Counted from the stretch's first letter, positions 45,024 to 53,945 are shown. The stretch is DNA of 64,000 nt from Paraflavitalea sp966211765 (GCA_966211765.1 CBIHOV010000036.1:23227-87226); one strand, 5' to 3'. Notes: generated by a model not told the origin, from the sequence alone. Numbers and translations are program-made.

Positions 45024-46760
45024 TCAGCGCCTTATACCCGAAGACGATTCAATCTTAACATCTGCATATTGCCAGGCAGTCTCAAAACTCGCGTATGTAT
45101 TCCTGGCGTCCTCGTTTTTTTTCTGCTGCAATAGGGCATTGTACAATCCTATCAATGCCCAGCCATTTTTTCGCCAGGTTTGTAAGTCGCGGAGGTATAC
45201 TTTTTCGGCCTCCTGGTATTTGCCAGCCTGGAGCAGTACGGCTCCTAAATGATGTCTCACAGAGAAAAACCAGTCGGGCGGTTCATTGTAATTTAGATTG
45301 TCTTCTATTGCCACCGCCTCCTTCAACAAGGAAATGGCGGCATCGGGTTGGTTTTGGCTGGCGGCTATTTCGGCAGTCAATACCTTGTAGGCAATCTGCA
45401 CCAGGTCGGCCGAAGTATTGATGGCCCAGATCGTGAGGTGCTGCAGGGTGGTATCTGCGGCCAGCACTTTCAGTTTACCGGCTTCTTTTTGAGCATTGGC
45501 GATATCCTTTTTGCCCAGGTAAGCCATGCCCCTGGCATAATGCTCAATGGCACGCGGATACACCAGGTTGGTGTCTGTGATTGGACTAATAGAAAGCAGG
45601 GTATCCCACATGGCAAACTTTACCCCCACATAATACGGAATGGTATAATAGTGCTGCAGGGTTCCCCATTCAGGCTGGCCCATGATCTCCGTGGCGGTAT
45701 GCTGCTGCAATTTCTTCGCTGCCATCCAGGCCAGTTTTGAATTGCCCTCCAGGGTAGCGGTAGCAGCCAGAAAATGATAGTTGTGCGGATAATAAGCCAG
45801 TGGGTAGGCTCCCTGTGCATGGCAGGCAGTAGTATAAATGCTGTCTACCTCTACAGCCCGCAGGTTGGAGAGGCTGCCCAGGTGGTAGTCGCCGGTATTA
45901 ATGTAAATATGGGAAGGCATATGTACGAGGTGACCGGAGCCGCGTACCAGGGTATCCAGCAAGGCTGCGCTTGGCAGGGCTTTTTCCGGAGTGGCAGAAG
46001 TTTCGAGGGCATGAACATAAAAATGATGAGCACCCGGATGTTTGGGATTCACTTTCATCAGGTGTTCCAACACGTTGACCAACTCTGGTGTCCAGGCTTT
46101 GGGGGCTTTTGTTTTTTTGTCGTACAGGTCCCAGGGATGCAGGTCCATCAGTGATTCACTGTAAAGCGCGCCAATGTCGGGGTCGGTCGGAAACTGGTTG
46201 TACACTTTCTTCATGGCCGCAGCATAGGCGATATCCAGGGGACTTCTATCTGCCGGCGGTTGTGCCGTATACCTGGTGGTGAGGGCTTCGATCAATGCTG
46301 ATTCTTTGGGCGTGGCATTCTTGGATAATGATTTTGCTTTTATGGCGGCGGCGTAGGCTCTTTGGTAATTATCGTTTTCCATGCCTCCGTTGTAGTTGGG
46401 CCCCAGCACATACGCATATCCCCAATGCGCCATGGCGCAGGTAGAATCGAGGCGGGTGGCTTCGAAGAAAGATCTGGCGGCCTCTGCATGGTTGAAGCCA
46501 TAGGCCAGCATCATACCCTGGTTAAAGTATTGTTGCGCTTCGGGGTTGGTAGTCGATATCCTGAAATCTATGCCTGTGAGGTTGTTGAACAGGGGGGCTT
46601 TTTTACCGGAGGTATACCAGTCTTTGTCGGTTGTCTTAGGACTGTAGCATCCAATAGGGACAGCCGCTTTTTCGGCCTGCGGGTCCTTGGGGGTATCCTG
46701 GCCATCATTACAGGCAAATACGCATAATACAACGGATAGGGTTAATAAGATCCGATTCAT
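45024..46760 (-). CDS. Tetratricopeptide-repeat lipoprotein
   Basis: 578 aa. Signal with lipobox CVFAC (Cys17) followed by NDGQD. TPR-like helical repeats run through the protein (EAQQYFNQGMMLAYGFNHAE, AIEHYARGMAYLGKKDIANA, AVLLQAGKYQEAEKVYLR). A conserved central block has HPGAHHFYVHALE and LVHMPSHIYINTGDYHLGS, histidine-rich and typical of a widespread bacterial TPR family of unknown role. Outer-membrane or periplasmic location is expected. Confidence 0.8.
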   Translation of the reverse strand: MNRILLTLSVVLCVFACNDGQDTPKDPQAEKAAVPIGCYSPKTTDKDWYTSGKKAPLFNNLTGIDFRISTTNPEAQQYFNQGMMLAYGFNHAEAARSFFEATRLDSTCAMAHWGYAYVLGPNYNGGMENDNYQRAYAAAIKAKSLSKNATPKESALIEALTTRYTAQPPADRSPLDIAYAAAMKKVYNQFPTDPDIGALYSESLMDLHPWDLYDKKTKAPKAWTPELVNVLEHLMKVNPKHPGAHHFYVHALETSATPEKALPSAALLDTLVRGSGHLVHMPSHIYINTGDYHLGSLSNLRAVEVDSIYTTACHAQGAYPLAYYPHNYHFLAATATLEGNSKLAWMAAKKLQQHTATEIMGQPEWGTLQHYYTIPYYVGVKFAMWDTLLSISPITDTNLVYPRAIEHYARGMAYLGKKDIANAQKEAGKLKVLAADTTLQHLTIWAINTSADLVQIAYKVLTAEIAASQNQPDAAISLLKEAVAIEDNLNYNEPPDWFFSVRHHLGAVLLQAGKYQEAEKVYLRDLQTWRKNGWALIGLYNALLQQKKNEDARNTYASFETAWQYADVKIESSSGIRR

Positions 46761-46949
46761 AAGTGTTGTTGGTTAATTAAGGAGTAGCTGGCCGACCAGC
46801 CATTTTTGACCGGAAAATTTAAGACAATGTGTTGAAATAAAAAAAGGTGTTTTTCCCGGTATCGTTCATTCCTGCATTTGATTAAATTGTATGGAGATCA
46901 GCATTTCTGAGAAGAGAGGCTGTTATTTCTTACCCATAAAGGATACATT

Positions 46950-48086
46950 ATGAGCTTGCTGACGGTCGATGAGCGGGAAAAGCTCCGGGAAGAGGTTGCG
47001 TTTTATATGAATGGCAACCCGGTAAAACTGACGAAAGTAATACCGAAACGGCATTTCATTCGCATCAAGTCAGATGCAATACCGGAAGAATATGCTCAAA
47101 ATGTACTTACGTACTGCGAAATGTCGGCCTGGGTAGAAGACCCTGCACTCATCATTCAACTGTTGACGAAGTTTGCCGTGTTCCCCATCCTGAAAGCAGC
47201 TATGTTGCGTTTACAAAACGGGCAGCCGCCAAAGTTTCATATTCCTCCCCGCATTTGGGACACGATCCTGCTGGCGCTCGATCTCCCGTTTATGAACCGG
47301 CAGATCACCCGCGAAGCGGTCGAGCGTTTTACCTATCCCCTGGAGGCCGGAGTAAGGCCGGCAGGAATACGGGCATTGGTGGTAAAAGGCGGCGAGCGAT
47401 CTGGCAAAACCTTCACCAACGATTATATCCGGTATGTCACTTCATTTTTGGGCAATGCTCATTTTCGCACGGTGTGTGTAGACTTCAAAAAGCAAGCTAT
47501 CAGTCGTTTCGGGCCAAAGCATTTGATGATCTCCCTGCTGGAGCAGGTAAATCCTAACTGGCAAACAGACCAGGTGCAAATTCCTGAACTGGATGCACAG
47601 CAGCCCGCCCGATGGATCATCGAACTGTGTTCTGTGCTGGCAGAACAGATCGCGCTCACGGGCGTTAACCACATCATTGTGCTCGACGGATTGGATGATC
47701 GTAAGAAGACGAACCAGCCGGAAGACTACCAACCCTTGCCGCGTGAAACCATCGATATGATCCTTCTTTTGGTAGCGATCGCAGCAGGTGCAGAAAAACC
47801 TGAGGTCAGTGAAGATCATATGCGGGTGGTGCTATTGGGGTTTGAACAACCCATAGTGAATCATAAAAACCGGGTACGTATCGACAATATAACTCCGCTT
47901 ACGCAGGCGGATATCAAGAAATACTTTGTAGACTATGCCTTCTTTCATCAAAAGCAAATCGATGAAGAAGGGCTTATGGACATGGTCGAAACGGTATTTG
48001 AAGGAGATGTGCCGGAAGACCTGGACCGCACGCAAAAGCTGGCGCAAAAAGCTTTGGAGGTTGCAAAAGCTGTCATTCATATTTAA
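46950..48086 (+). CDS. Small P-loop ATPase with helical effector-associated-like N-terminal domain
   Basis: 378 aa. Residues 1-90 are all-helical (LREEVAFYMNGNP, AQNVLTYCEMSAWVEDPALI), matching the general pattern of effector-associated (EAD) or death-fold-like adaptor domains; this is a pattern judgement. A Walker A motif GGERSGKT (147-154) and Walker B HIIVLDGLDD (241-250) follow. The C-terminal part (about 290-378) has VVLLGFEQPIVNHKNRVRI and a helical tail. It is first of three genes spaced 16-17 bases apart, with the NACHT-like ATPase and an adaptor-protease, so it probably takes part in assembling or tuning the complex. No promoter box of the common type is seen upstream. Confidence 0.75.
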   Translation: MSLLTVDEREKLREEVAFYMNGNPVKLTKVIPKRHFIRIKSDAIPEEYAQNVLTYCEMSAWVEDPALIIQLLTKFAVFPILKAAMLRLQNGQPPKFHIPPRIWDTILLALDLPFMNRQITREAVERFTYPLEAGVRPAGIRALVVKGGERSGKTFTNDYIRYVTSFLGNAHFRTVCVDFKKQAISRFGPKHLMISLLEQVNPNWQTDQVQIPELDAQQPARWIIELCSVLAEQIALTGVNHIIVLDGLDDRKKTNQPEDYQPLPRETIDMILLLVAIAAGAEKPEVSEDHMRVVLLGFEQPIVNHKNRVRIDNITPLTQADIKKYFVDYAFFHQKQIDEEGLMDMVETVFEGDVPEDLDRTQKLAQKALEVAKAVIHI

Positions 48087-48102
48087 CCGTTAATAATTTC
48101 CC

Positions 48103-50619
48103 ATGGAAGGGTCGAACGAACGAATATCGAAAGAGCTGGTAAAGGAAAAGCTGAAAGCATTAAGAGCGGCACCCCAACCAGCAGCGCCTAAGCAGCCGGT
48201 TGAGGAAAAGGTGCCGCGCAACGCTTTTATCGATGCCGCCGCTGTGCTCGCGTTTTTTGACCTCGATAAATTCGACCCCTTCTCACAGGGACAGGTGATC
48301 AACGACACTGAAAAAGCGGCGATGGTGAACTGCCTGGTAGGATGCAGCCTATTCCTGACGGATATTGTTGGTATGGAAGTAAACCATAACAAAGAAGGGG
48401 CATCGGGAGATACGGTTTTTCTGAGCCTGCGCGACAATGTGCGTATAGCCACGCTGGCCCTGCTGGTGCAGGAAGGCAAGATCGATGCCGCCCTGCAAGT
48501 AAATGCTGCTATAGCTTTTGATGAACACAATGTGTTGCAAAAAATGCTGACCAGCTGCCTGCAGAAAAAAACACCCGATATCAGCGTACTGAACCTCGAA
48601 GAATTGAATGCTTTGATACAAGTGGCAGCCTGGCTTAAAAACCTTCCGGGCTATGGATTTCTGCCTGCAGCAGAAGGGCTACATGCAAGAATAGAATTAC
48701 AGGAAATGCTTACGTCGCTCAGGCACCTGACAGGCGTGTATGAAAAAGGCGTGTTCAGGTCTACCTTCAAGGGCAGGATCCAGGAAACGACGGCCTTACG
48801 GGCCTATGTGGGCGTGGCTCCACCCAGGAGCCTGCTGGAATCTGTGTCCAGGCATATAGGCTCGATTTCAGACTCGATCTTCTCCAACAGTAAGCATCCT
48901 ATGTTGATCTTTGGGGTGGGTGGCATTGGCAAGTCGACCTTGCTGGCCCATTTCATCCTGGAGCATTTTGAGGCGCACCTGCAAGACCGGTTCCCTTTCG
49001 TGTACCTGGATTTTGACCGGCCTCAACTGAATGCATTGGAACCGGAAACGCTTTTGATAGAAGCTGCACGACAGCTTAGTATTCAGTACAGGGACCTGCC
49101 GCATCTGTCGGCCTCCTTTCATGCTTTCTTTGAAAAATGGAACCAGGCATACGACTCGCTCGTGGACAACAGCAGTTCAGAAACCTTTATCCTGCGTTCT
49201 CTCGAATCCTCACAACAGAAAGAGGAAGACAGGGTAGGGATACAGGGCGAATTTCTGGATCTGGTGAGCAGACTTGCCGAGGTGGGCAGCAAACCTTTCC
49301 TGGTGGTGCTGGATACTTTTGAAGAAGTGCAGTACAAAGGAGTAGACTATGTAAACAGCCTGTACGATTTTATGAGCCGGCTGCGGGACAAGTATTCCCG
49401 TTTACGGGTAGTCATTGCAGGTCGCGCTCCCATCACACATTTGAAAACTACACAACTTGAATTGGGCGATCTTGACCGGGAAGCGGCAGCGGGTTATCTG
49501 GAAAAATGTGGTGTAACGGATACGGCTATTACCAAAAATATTGCTGCTATTATTGGCGGAAACCCGCTCACGCTTAAGCTGGCGGCAGAACTGGTAAAGA
49601 GCTTCGGAGAGAAAGAGTTGAAATCGCTTCGGTTAACGAAGAAAAAATATGGCGTACTCAATGAGCGTCTGCCGGAACAGGAAATACAAGGCATGCTTTA
49701 TCAACGCATACTTGGACATTTGAGGAATGCAGAACTAAAAAAACTTGCCAACCCGGGCATGGTGCTGAGAAGGATCACGCCGGAGATCATACTGGAGGTA
49801 TTGGCCAAGCCCTGCCAACTCGCCCTCGATGGTATTGGCGGCGCCAGGAAGTTATTTGAAGACATGAAAAAGGAGTTGTCGCTGGTGATCCCGGTAAGCG
49901 CCAACGAGCTCAGGCACCGGCCGGATGTACGAAGGGTGATGCTGAAGTTGGTGCGGCAATCCAGTGAAGGAAAAATTGCGAAGGAGATCGATAAACGTGC
50001 GGTGGATTTTTATAAGACAAAGGAAGGCGTTGTGAACCGGTCGGAGGAGATCTATCACCGGTTGGTTTTGGGTGAATCGCCCCGCACAGTAGAAGCACGC
50101 TGGATAGACGGGGTTCAAAAATATTTACTCACGGGTCTCGAGGAATTGCCGCCCAAGGCGCAGGCTTTTATCCTGGGGAAAGCCGGCATTGAATCTGCCA
50201 GCAAAGCAGTTTGGGAATCGGCCGATGTTGAAGATCAGATCAGGCATATTGCCCGGCAGGTGGCCAACCTGTTGAACTCTGGACGTGCAGAGCAGGCATT
50301 GAACCTGGTGGAAGGATCGATGCCGGGTAAAGGCGGTGAAATATTGGGGATGCTGAAAGTGCGCGCCCTTTCGCAGCTGCAGCGCTATGAGGAAGCCAAA
50401 GATTATGCCACGGAATTATTGAGCTCCTTTTATGCTGCCGATTTTTCAACGGAGGTCGTCAACGAACTCCAGCAGGTGTTGCGACAGGAGGCACAGCCTA
50501 AAAAGACACCCCAAAATCGAGGTGGCGGTGGAGGCGGCGGTCTTGGTGATATATTGAAGGAAAACGATCTGAAGTACCGGTATAAGGATGATTCTGACAT
50601 GAAATCATTCTCTGTTTAA
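48103..50619 (+). CDS. STAND/NACHT-like NTPase (NLR-like sensor)
   Basis: 838 aa. Residues about 40-235 are a helical N-terminal region of unknown type. The NTPase core has Walker A GVGGIGKST (271-279), Walker B FLVVLDTFEE (399-408), a sensor arginine in VVIAGRAPI (437-444) and the STAND GxP motif in GGNPLTLKLAAELV (485-498), which marks a winged-helix STAND ATPase. About 560-780 is helical repeat-like and could hold the trigger-sensing part. The C-terminus has a Gly run (RGGGGGGGLGD, about 805-816) and a charged tail. In the family, ligand binding drives oligomerisation that recruits an effector. Middle gene of the operon. Confidence 0.85.
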   Translation: MEGSNERISKELVKEKLKALRAAPQPAAPKQPVEEKVPRNAFIDAAAVLAFFDLDKFDPFSQGQVINDTEKAAMVNCLVGCSLFLTDIVGMEVNHNKEGASGDTVFLSLRDNVRIATLALLVQEGKIDAALQVNAAIAFDEHNVLQKMLTSCLQKKTPDISVLNLEELNALIQVAAWLKNLPGYGFLPAAEGLHARIELQEMLTSLRHLTGVYEKGVFRSTFKGRIQETTALRAYVGVAPPRSLLESVSRHIGSISDSIFSNSKHPMLIFGVGGIGKSTLLAHFILEHFEAHLQDRFPFVYLDFDRPQLNALEPETLLIEAARQLSIQYRDLPHLSASFHAFFEKWNQAYDSLVDNSSSETFILRSLESSQQKEEDRVGIQGEFLDLVSRLAEVGSKPFLVVLDTFEEVQYKGVDYVNSLYDFMSRLRDKYSRLRVVIAGRAPITHLKTTQLELGDLDREAAAGYLEKCGVTDTAITKNIAAIIGGNPLTLKLAAELVKSFGEKELKSLRLTKKKYGVLNERLPEQEIQGMLYQRILGHLRNAELKKLANPGMVLRRITPEIILEVLAKPCQLALDGIGGARKLFEDMKKELSLVIPVSANELRHRPDVRRVMLKLVRQSSEGKIAKEIDKRAVDFYKTKEGVVNRSEEIYHRLVLGESPRTVEARWIDGVQKYLLTGLEELPPKAQAFILGKAGIESASKAVWESADVEDQIRHIARQVANLLNSGRAEQALNLVEGSMPGKGGEILGMLKVRALSQLQRYEEAKDYATELLSSFYAADFSTEVVNELQQVLRQEAQPKKTPQNRGGGGGGGLGDILKENDLKYRYKDDSDMKSFSV

Positions 50620-50636
50620 ATTTATATCCACTCGTT

Positions 50637-51767
50637 ATGGCATTTCTGAACCCTGCTGAACTGATTACCTTATCCGACGCCATTATGAATACGATTGGCT
50701 ATCCGCCATCGATCCGAAGGAGGTTTCTTTCGGATATGAATAATGAATTCAAAGACCTCTTATGGCCCGGCCAGGACGAGCAGACGCAAATTGACTTTGA
50801 CCTGGAGCGGTTGAACGATACACCTGCTTTATCGGATGGTTCTGTACCCTTCTATTCCTGGCTGTACAATGCATCGAGGTATACCAGGCCTTATGCGGAT
50901 GCTTTTGAGGTGGTACAAAAGGCGCTGGCAAAAGTGGAGACACAAACAGGTAAAACTCCTACCATTATTCAGCCGTTGGCTCCCAGCCAACCGGTGATCG
51001 ATAGGATCGTACGGGAAAGGATCGTACACCAGGATGATATGGTATCCTATGCCTGGCTGGAGGCAGGGGTGAGGGCAGGGACCGGCGTTGCCCGGCTGCA
51101 GGTGCCGCGTTATGATAATGGCCAGGCTTCAAAAAGAGACGGCGCACCGATCGTATATGCAGGCACGGGCTGGTTGCTGACCAAGGAATTGCTGATCACG
51201 AACTACCATGTCATTGAGGCCAGGAACGAAAATGAACCGGATGCGCCGGCTGCAGATTTTCTGTTGCAGGGCAAGGCCACGATCGTGGAGTTTGATTACA
51301 ATGCAGACAATATGATGGGCCTTGCGGTTGGAACCGTCACAGTGGAAGCAGCAGATGCAGGGCTCGATTATGCCATCCTGCGTTTAAAAGCACCGGTTAA
51401 CCGGGTTGCCCCGGCGCGTTTTCCCCATCAGATCATGGTATCGGCTACGCATCCTCAATCGGTTAATATTATCCAGCATCCCTTTGGCCATGCCAAGAAA
51501 GTGGCCATCCGCAACAACCATATTTATGAAAGTGTGGCGCCTGTGGTACGGTACTTTACGGATACTGAAAAGGGCTCTTCGGGCTCGCCGGTGTTTAATG
51601 ATAACTGGCAGGTGATAGCTCTCCACCGCGCCAGTCATTTGGTGGAGGGCGTTCAATACCAGGGGAAATCGGTAGGCTGGATCAATGAAGGGGTATCACT
51701 CATTGAAATATTCAATCACCTCCAGCAGCATTTTGTTGCCATCAATACAGAGATCACCAACAATTGA
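50637..51767 (+). CDS. Adaptor-domain (EAD/CARD-like) trypsin-like serine protease
   Basis: 376 aa. Residues 1-100 are a helical domain (SIRRRFLSDMNNEFKDLL, SVPFYSWLYNASRYTRPY) of the effector-associated/CARD-like type. Residues about 140-370 are a trypsin-like protease with an intact triad: His191 in LLITNYHV, Asp244 in LDYAILRL and Ser315 in KGSSGSPVF. No signal peptide, so the protease acts in the cytoplasm, which fits an NLR-recruited initiator protease. It follows the NACHT-like gene by 17 bases and ends 13 bases from the convergent protease-nuclease gene. Confidence 0.85.
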   Translation: MAFLNPAELITLSDAIMNTIGYPPSIRRRFLSDMNNEFKDLLWPGQDEQTQIDFDLERLNDTPALSDGSVPFYSWLYNASRYTRPYADAFEVVQKALAKVETQTGKTPTIIQPLAPSQPVIDRIVRERIVHQDDMVSYAWLEAGVRAGTGVARLQVPRYDNGQASKRDGAPIVYAGTGWLLTKELLITNYHVIEARNENEPDAPAADFLLQGKATIVEFDYNADNMMGLAVGTVTVEAADAGLDYAILRLKAPVNRVAPARFPHQIMVSATHPQSVNIIQHPFGHAKKVAIRNNHIYESVAPVVRYFTDTEKGSSGSPVFNDNWQVIALHRASHLVEGVQYQGKSVGWINEGVSLIEIFNHLQQHFVAINTEITNN

Positions 51768-51780
51768 CCGGTGCACGGTA

Positions 51781-53661
51781 TCATGACCGTTTGAAACGGA
51801 TCTGCGAAAAACTTTCCAGGGAAGACAGGGCCAGTTCTTCGCCACGGTATGGATCGAGGGCGGTTAGCTCACCAAAACTGATGCCTGCCCTTTGCTCGAT
51901 GCTTTTGATGGTTGTCTGATAGGTTTTGTATCCACCAAAAACAAACTCTTCCGGTTGCAGGAAACTTTTTTGGGACATGAAATAGCCGGTAGCACAAAGC
52001 TCGCCGGTCTCATCGTGGATAAAGGCGATCACTTTCCAAAATTCTTCCGGGATAGCCACGCCAAACCTGGTGGGGTCATGATCGGTAAAGAAGGGACCGG
52101 TAAATACACTGATCTTCATGGCATCACCACGGGCATTTTGCAGGGCATGCTCTTCCAGGCCCAGCCATATCCCGGCATTGAAGGGCTGCATTTGCGGCAC
52201 TGTATTGGTAACATGCATAGAGTCGGCATTGCCCAGTGTAGCGAGGGCCAGGTCGGTGCCCCAGGCGGGATCTTCGCGGCGGGTCATATGGCCGCGGCTG
52301 AATTTAGGCGGGTTGCCATAACACTCTTTCATGATCTGCATTTCTTTGGGAATGCGGGGATCGAGCTTCCAGCCAGGACGTTTAGTTTTGCGGTATTCTT
52401 CCCCATTGATGTTTACTGCACTGTAAAAACACATTCTTCTCGACTGGTTCATGGTCACTGAAAAGTGATGGTACCTGAGTACGGTTTCTCCATCACCAAA
52501 GGAAAGGATGTTGTCGCTATCCTTCACTACGGGAAGCGGCACGATGGCATCGTCGCCGAGAAACGCTTCCACATATCCTTCGCGGTCACTATAGTCGGCA
52601 GGTGTGCCTTCGGTAAATGTCAGCTCTATGGTATCTTCCTCATCAACGGGGTCGGGGATGTTCACAACGGGTGTTGCAGTAGAAGGTACCTGAACCTGTA
52701 CGGAGGTCAGGGCTTCCAGGATGGCAGACGCGGTCACAGCAAAGTTGGCCTCGTGGAAAACGCCGCTGAAGTGGAGCCCGGCAATCTGTCCGGTTTTGAG
52801 GTCCAGCACAGCCGATCCCGAATTTCCACCAAGGGTGGTAGCATCGTGACTGAATACTTTGGGGTGTACTTCTTCATTCAATACCAGGCCTGGTGATAAC
52901 CGTTTGTAATTGAAAATGTCATTGAAGATGCGTTTTACGTCTTCGGGCCTGAGGGGATTGCGAATGGGATCGTAAGCGGGATAACCAATCACGACCAATT
53001 CATTGTTTGCTTTCAGGGGAGTGGAGAGAAGGGGTATGGGCTCCAGGGCAAAGGTATTGGAGACCAGTTTCAGAATGGCAATATCCGGCTGCCCTTCGTC
53101 GGCCAGGTAGGTCACTCTTTCCACGGCAATTTCTATTGCATGGCCGTTGCTGTTGTCGTATTCTTCGCGGAAGTCGATGGAGGCTTCGAGGGTAACCCCG
53201 AGGGAATTGCGCAGGAAAACAGGACCGTTGTTGCTATTGCGGGAAAATTCAGCAGCCACATGGCGATTGGTAACGATCATGTTGGGAGCAATCAGCCATC
53301 CTGTACCGCCCCATTTCATTTTTGGGTGGAATTTGAACTCTACACGGCCGATACTGGGTATCCTTTGTTCAATGACGCGGCGATAAGGTTCGAGCCTGCT
53401 TTTCCAGGTATCGGATTCGGGCACCTGGAAGTGGTTGTTTTTAATGATGAGGCAAGGCCGCAGGAAATCGAGGATGACGGCTTCCAGGCTTCCCTGGGTA
53501 ATGCCGCCTGATTCGATGTAAGTGCCTTCGATAAAACGTTTGAACTGACCGTCGCGGGCGCCAATGTTTTGTGCCTGGGAAAAGCTTCTGCCGTCATGGA
53601 TGCGTTGCGTTAATTCGGCCATTAAAACGGGGTCGTTTTGAAGGGATTCAAGTCTGTTCAT
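51781..53661 (-). CDS. Trypsin-like protease fused to a NUC1-type DNA/RNA non-specific endonuclease
   Basis: 626 aa. After a helical N-terminal region (1-100), a trypsin-like protease shows His134 (IVTNRHV), Asp193 (PDIAILKL) and Ser281 (LGGNSGSAV). A linker rich in Pro, Thr and acidic residues (about 320-365) leads to a beta-beta-alpha-metal nuclease with FSRGHMTRRED (catalytic His458 in the DRGH-type motif), PQMQPFN (metal Asn495) and WLGLEEH (Glu503), the spacing of Serratia-type nucleases. No signal peptide. It is encoded opposite to the NLR-like operon and converges with it. A cytoplasmic, self- or trans-cleaved killer nuclease is the natural reading. Confidence 0.88.
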   Translation of the reverse strand: MNRLESLQNDPVLMAELTQRIHDGRSFSQAQNIGARDGQFKRFIEGTYIESGGITQGSLEAVILDFLRPCLIIKNNHFQVPESDTWKSRLEPYRRVIEQRIPSIGRVEFKFHPKMKWGGTGWLIAPNMIVTNRHVAAEFSRNSNNGPVFLRNSLGVTLEASIDFREEYDNSNGHAIEIAVERVTYLADEGQPDIAILKLVSNTFALEPIPLLSTPLKANNELVVIGYPAYDPIRNPLRPEDVKRIFNDIFNYKRLSPGLVLNEEVHPKVFSHDATTLGGNSGSAVLDLKTGQIAGLHFSGVFHEANFAVTASAILEALTSVQVQVPSTATPVVNIPDPVDEEDTIELTFTEGTPADYSDREGYVEAFLGDDAIVPLPVVKDSDNILSFGDGETVLRYHHFSVTMNQSRRMCFYSAVNINGEEYRKTKRPGWKLDPRIPKEMQIMKECYGNPPKFSRGHMTRREDPAWGTDLALATLGNADSMHVTNTVPQMQPFNAGIWLGLEEHALQNARGDAMKISVFTGPFFTDHDPTRFGVAIPEEFWKVIAFIHDETGELCATGYFMSQKSFLQPEEFVFGGYKTYQTTIKSIEQRAGISFGELTALDPYRGEELALSSLESFSQIRFKRS

Positions 53662-53734
53662 ATACTATGTTTTTCGTGTGAAACGCTGATACCAATACCT
53701 GAAGCTACGATGCTGCTTTGGCATGCCCGACCGT

Positions 53735-53750
53735 CAAAACACCTGTTTTG
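53735..53750. promoter_or_regulatory. 16-bp palindrome upstream of the protease-nuclease gene
   Basis: CAAAACA CC TGTTTTG is a perfect inverted repeat around CC, 74 bases upstream of the ATG at 53661. On the minus strand it overlaps a TTGAC that could be a -33 element. A second palindrome GGCATGCC lies at 53720-53727. It is a candidate operator for keeping the nuclease gene silent; no regulator is identified. Confidence 0.45.
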
Positions 53751-53910
53751 GTGCGCAGCAAATAACGGGATTATCCTGGTGAGGGGGCGTGAGGGCCGGT
53801 AGGGTTGTGTTGCCAGGTAGCAGGGAAGGAGCCCTACAACGGAAGCCCGCATCCGTGAAATGAAATGCCCCATCCGTTAACCGGCCCTATCAAAGACTGC
53901 TGCATCCCGG

Positions 53911-53918
53911 TAGTTTTG
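53911..53918 (+). promoter_or_regulatory. -7 box TAGTTTTG upstream of the serine hydrolase lipoprotein
   Basis: Fits TAnnTTTG, 27 bases before the ATG at 53946. The usual upstream TTG is not at the expected spacing. Confidence 0.5.
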
Positions 53919-53945
53919 ATCCCATCATCAAAAAGCTACCAAACC

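Noticed and set aside
45024..46760. TPR lipoprotein as the sensor of the 46950 defence-like module
   Set aside because: It is on the opposite strand, is exported by its lipobox, and belongs to a widespread TPR family; the module's proteins are cytoplasmic.
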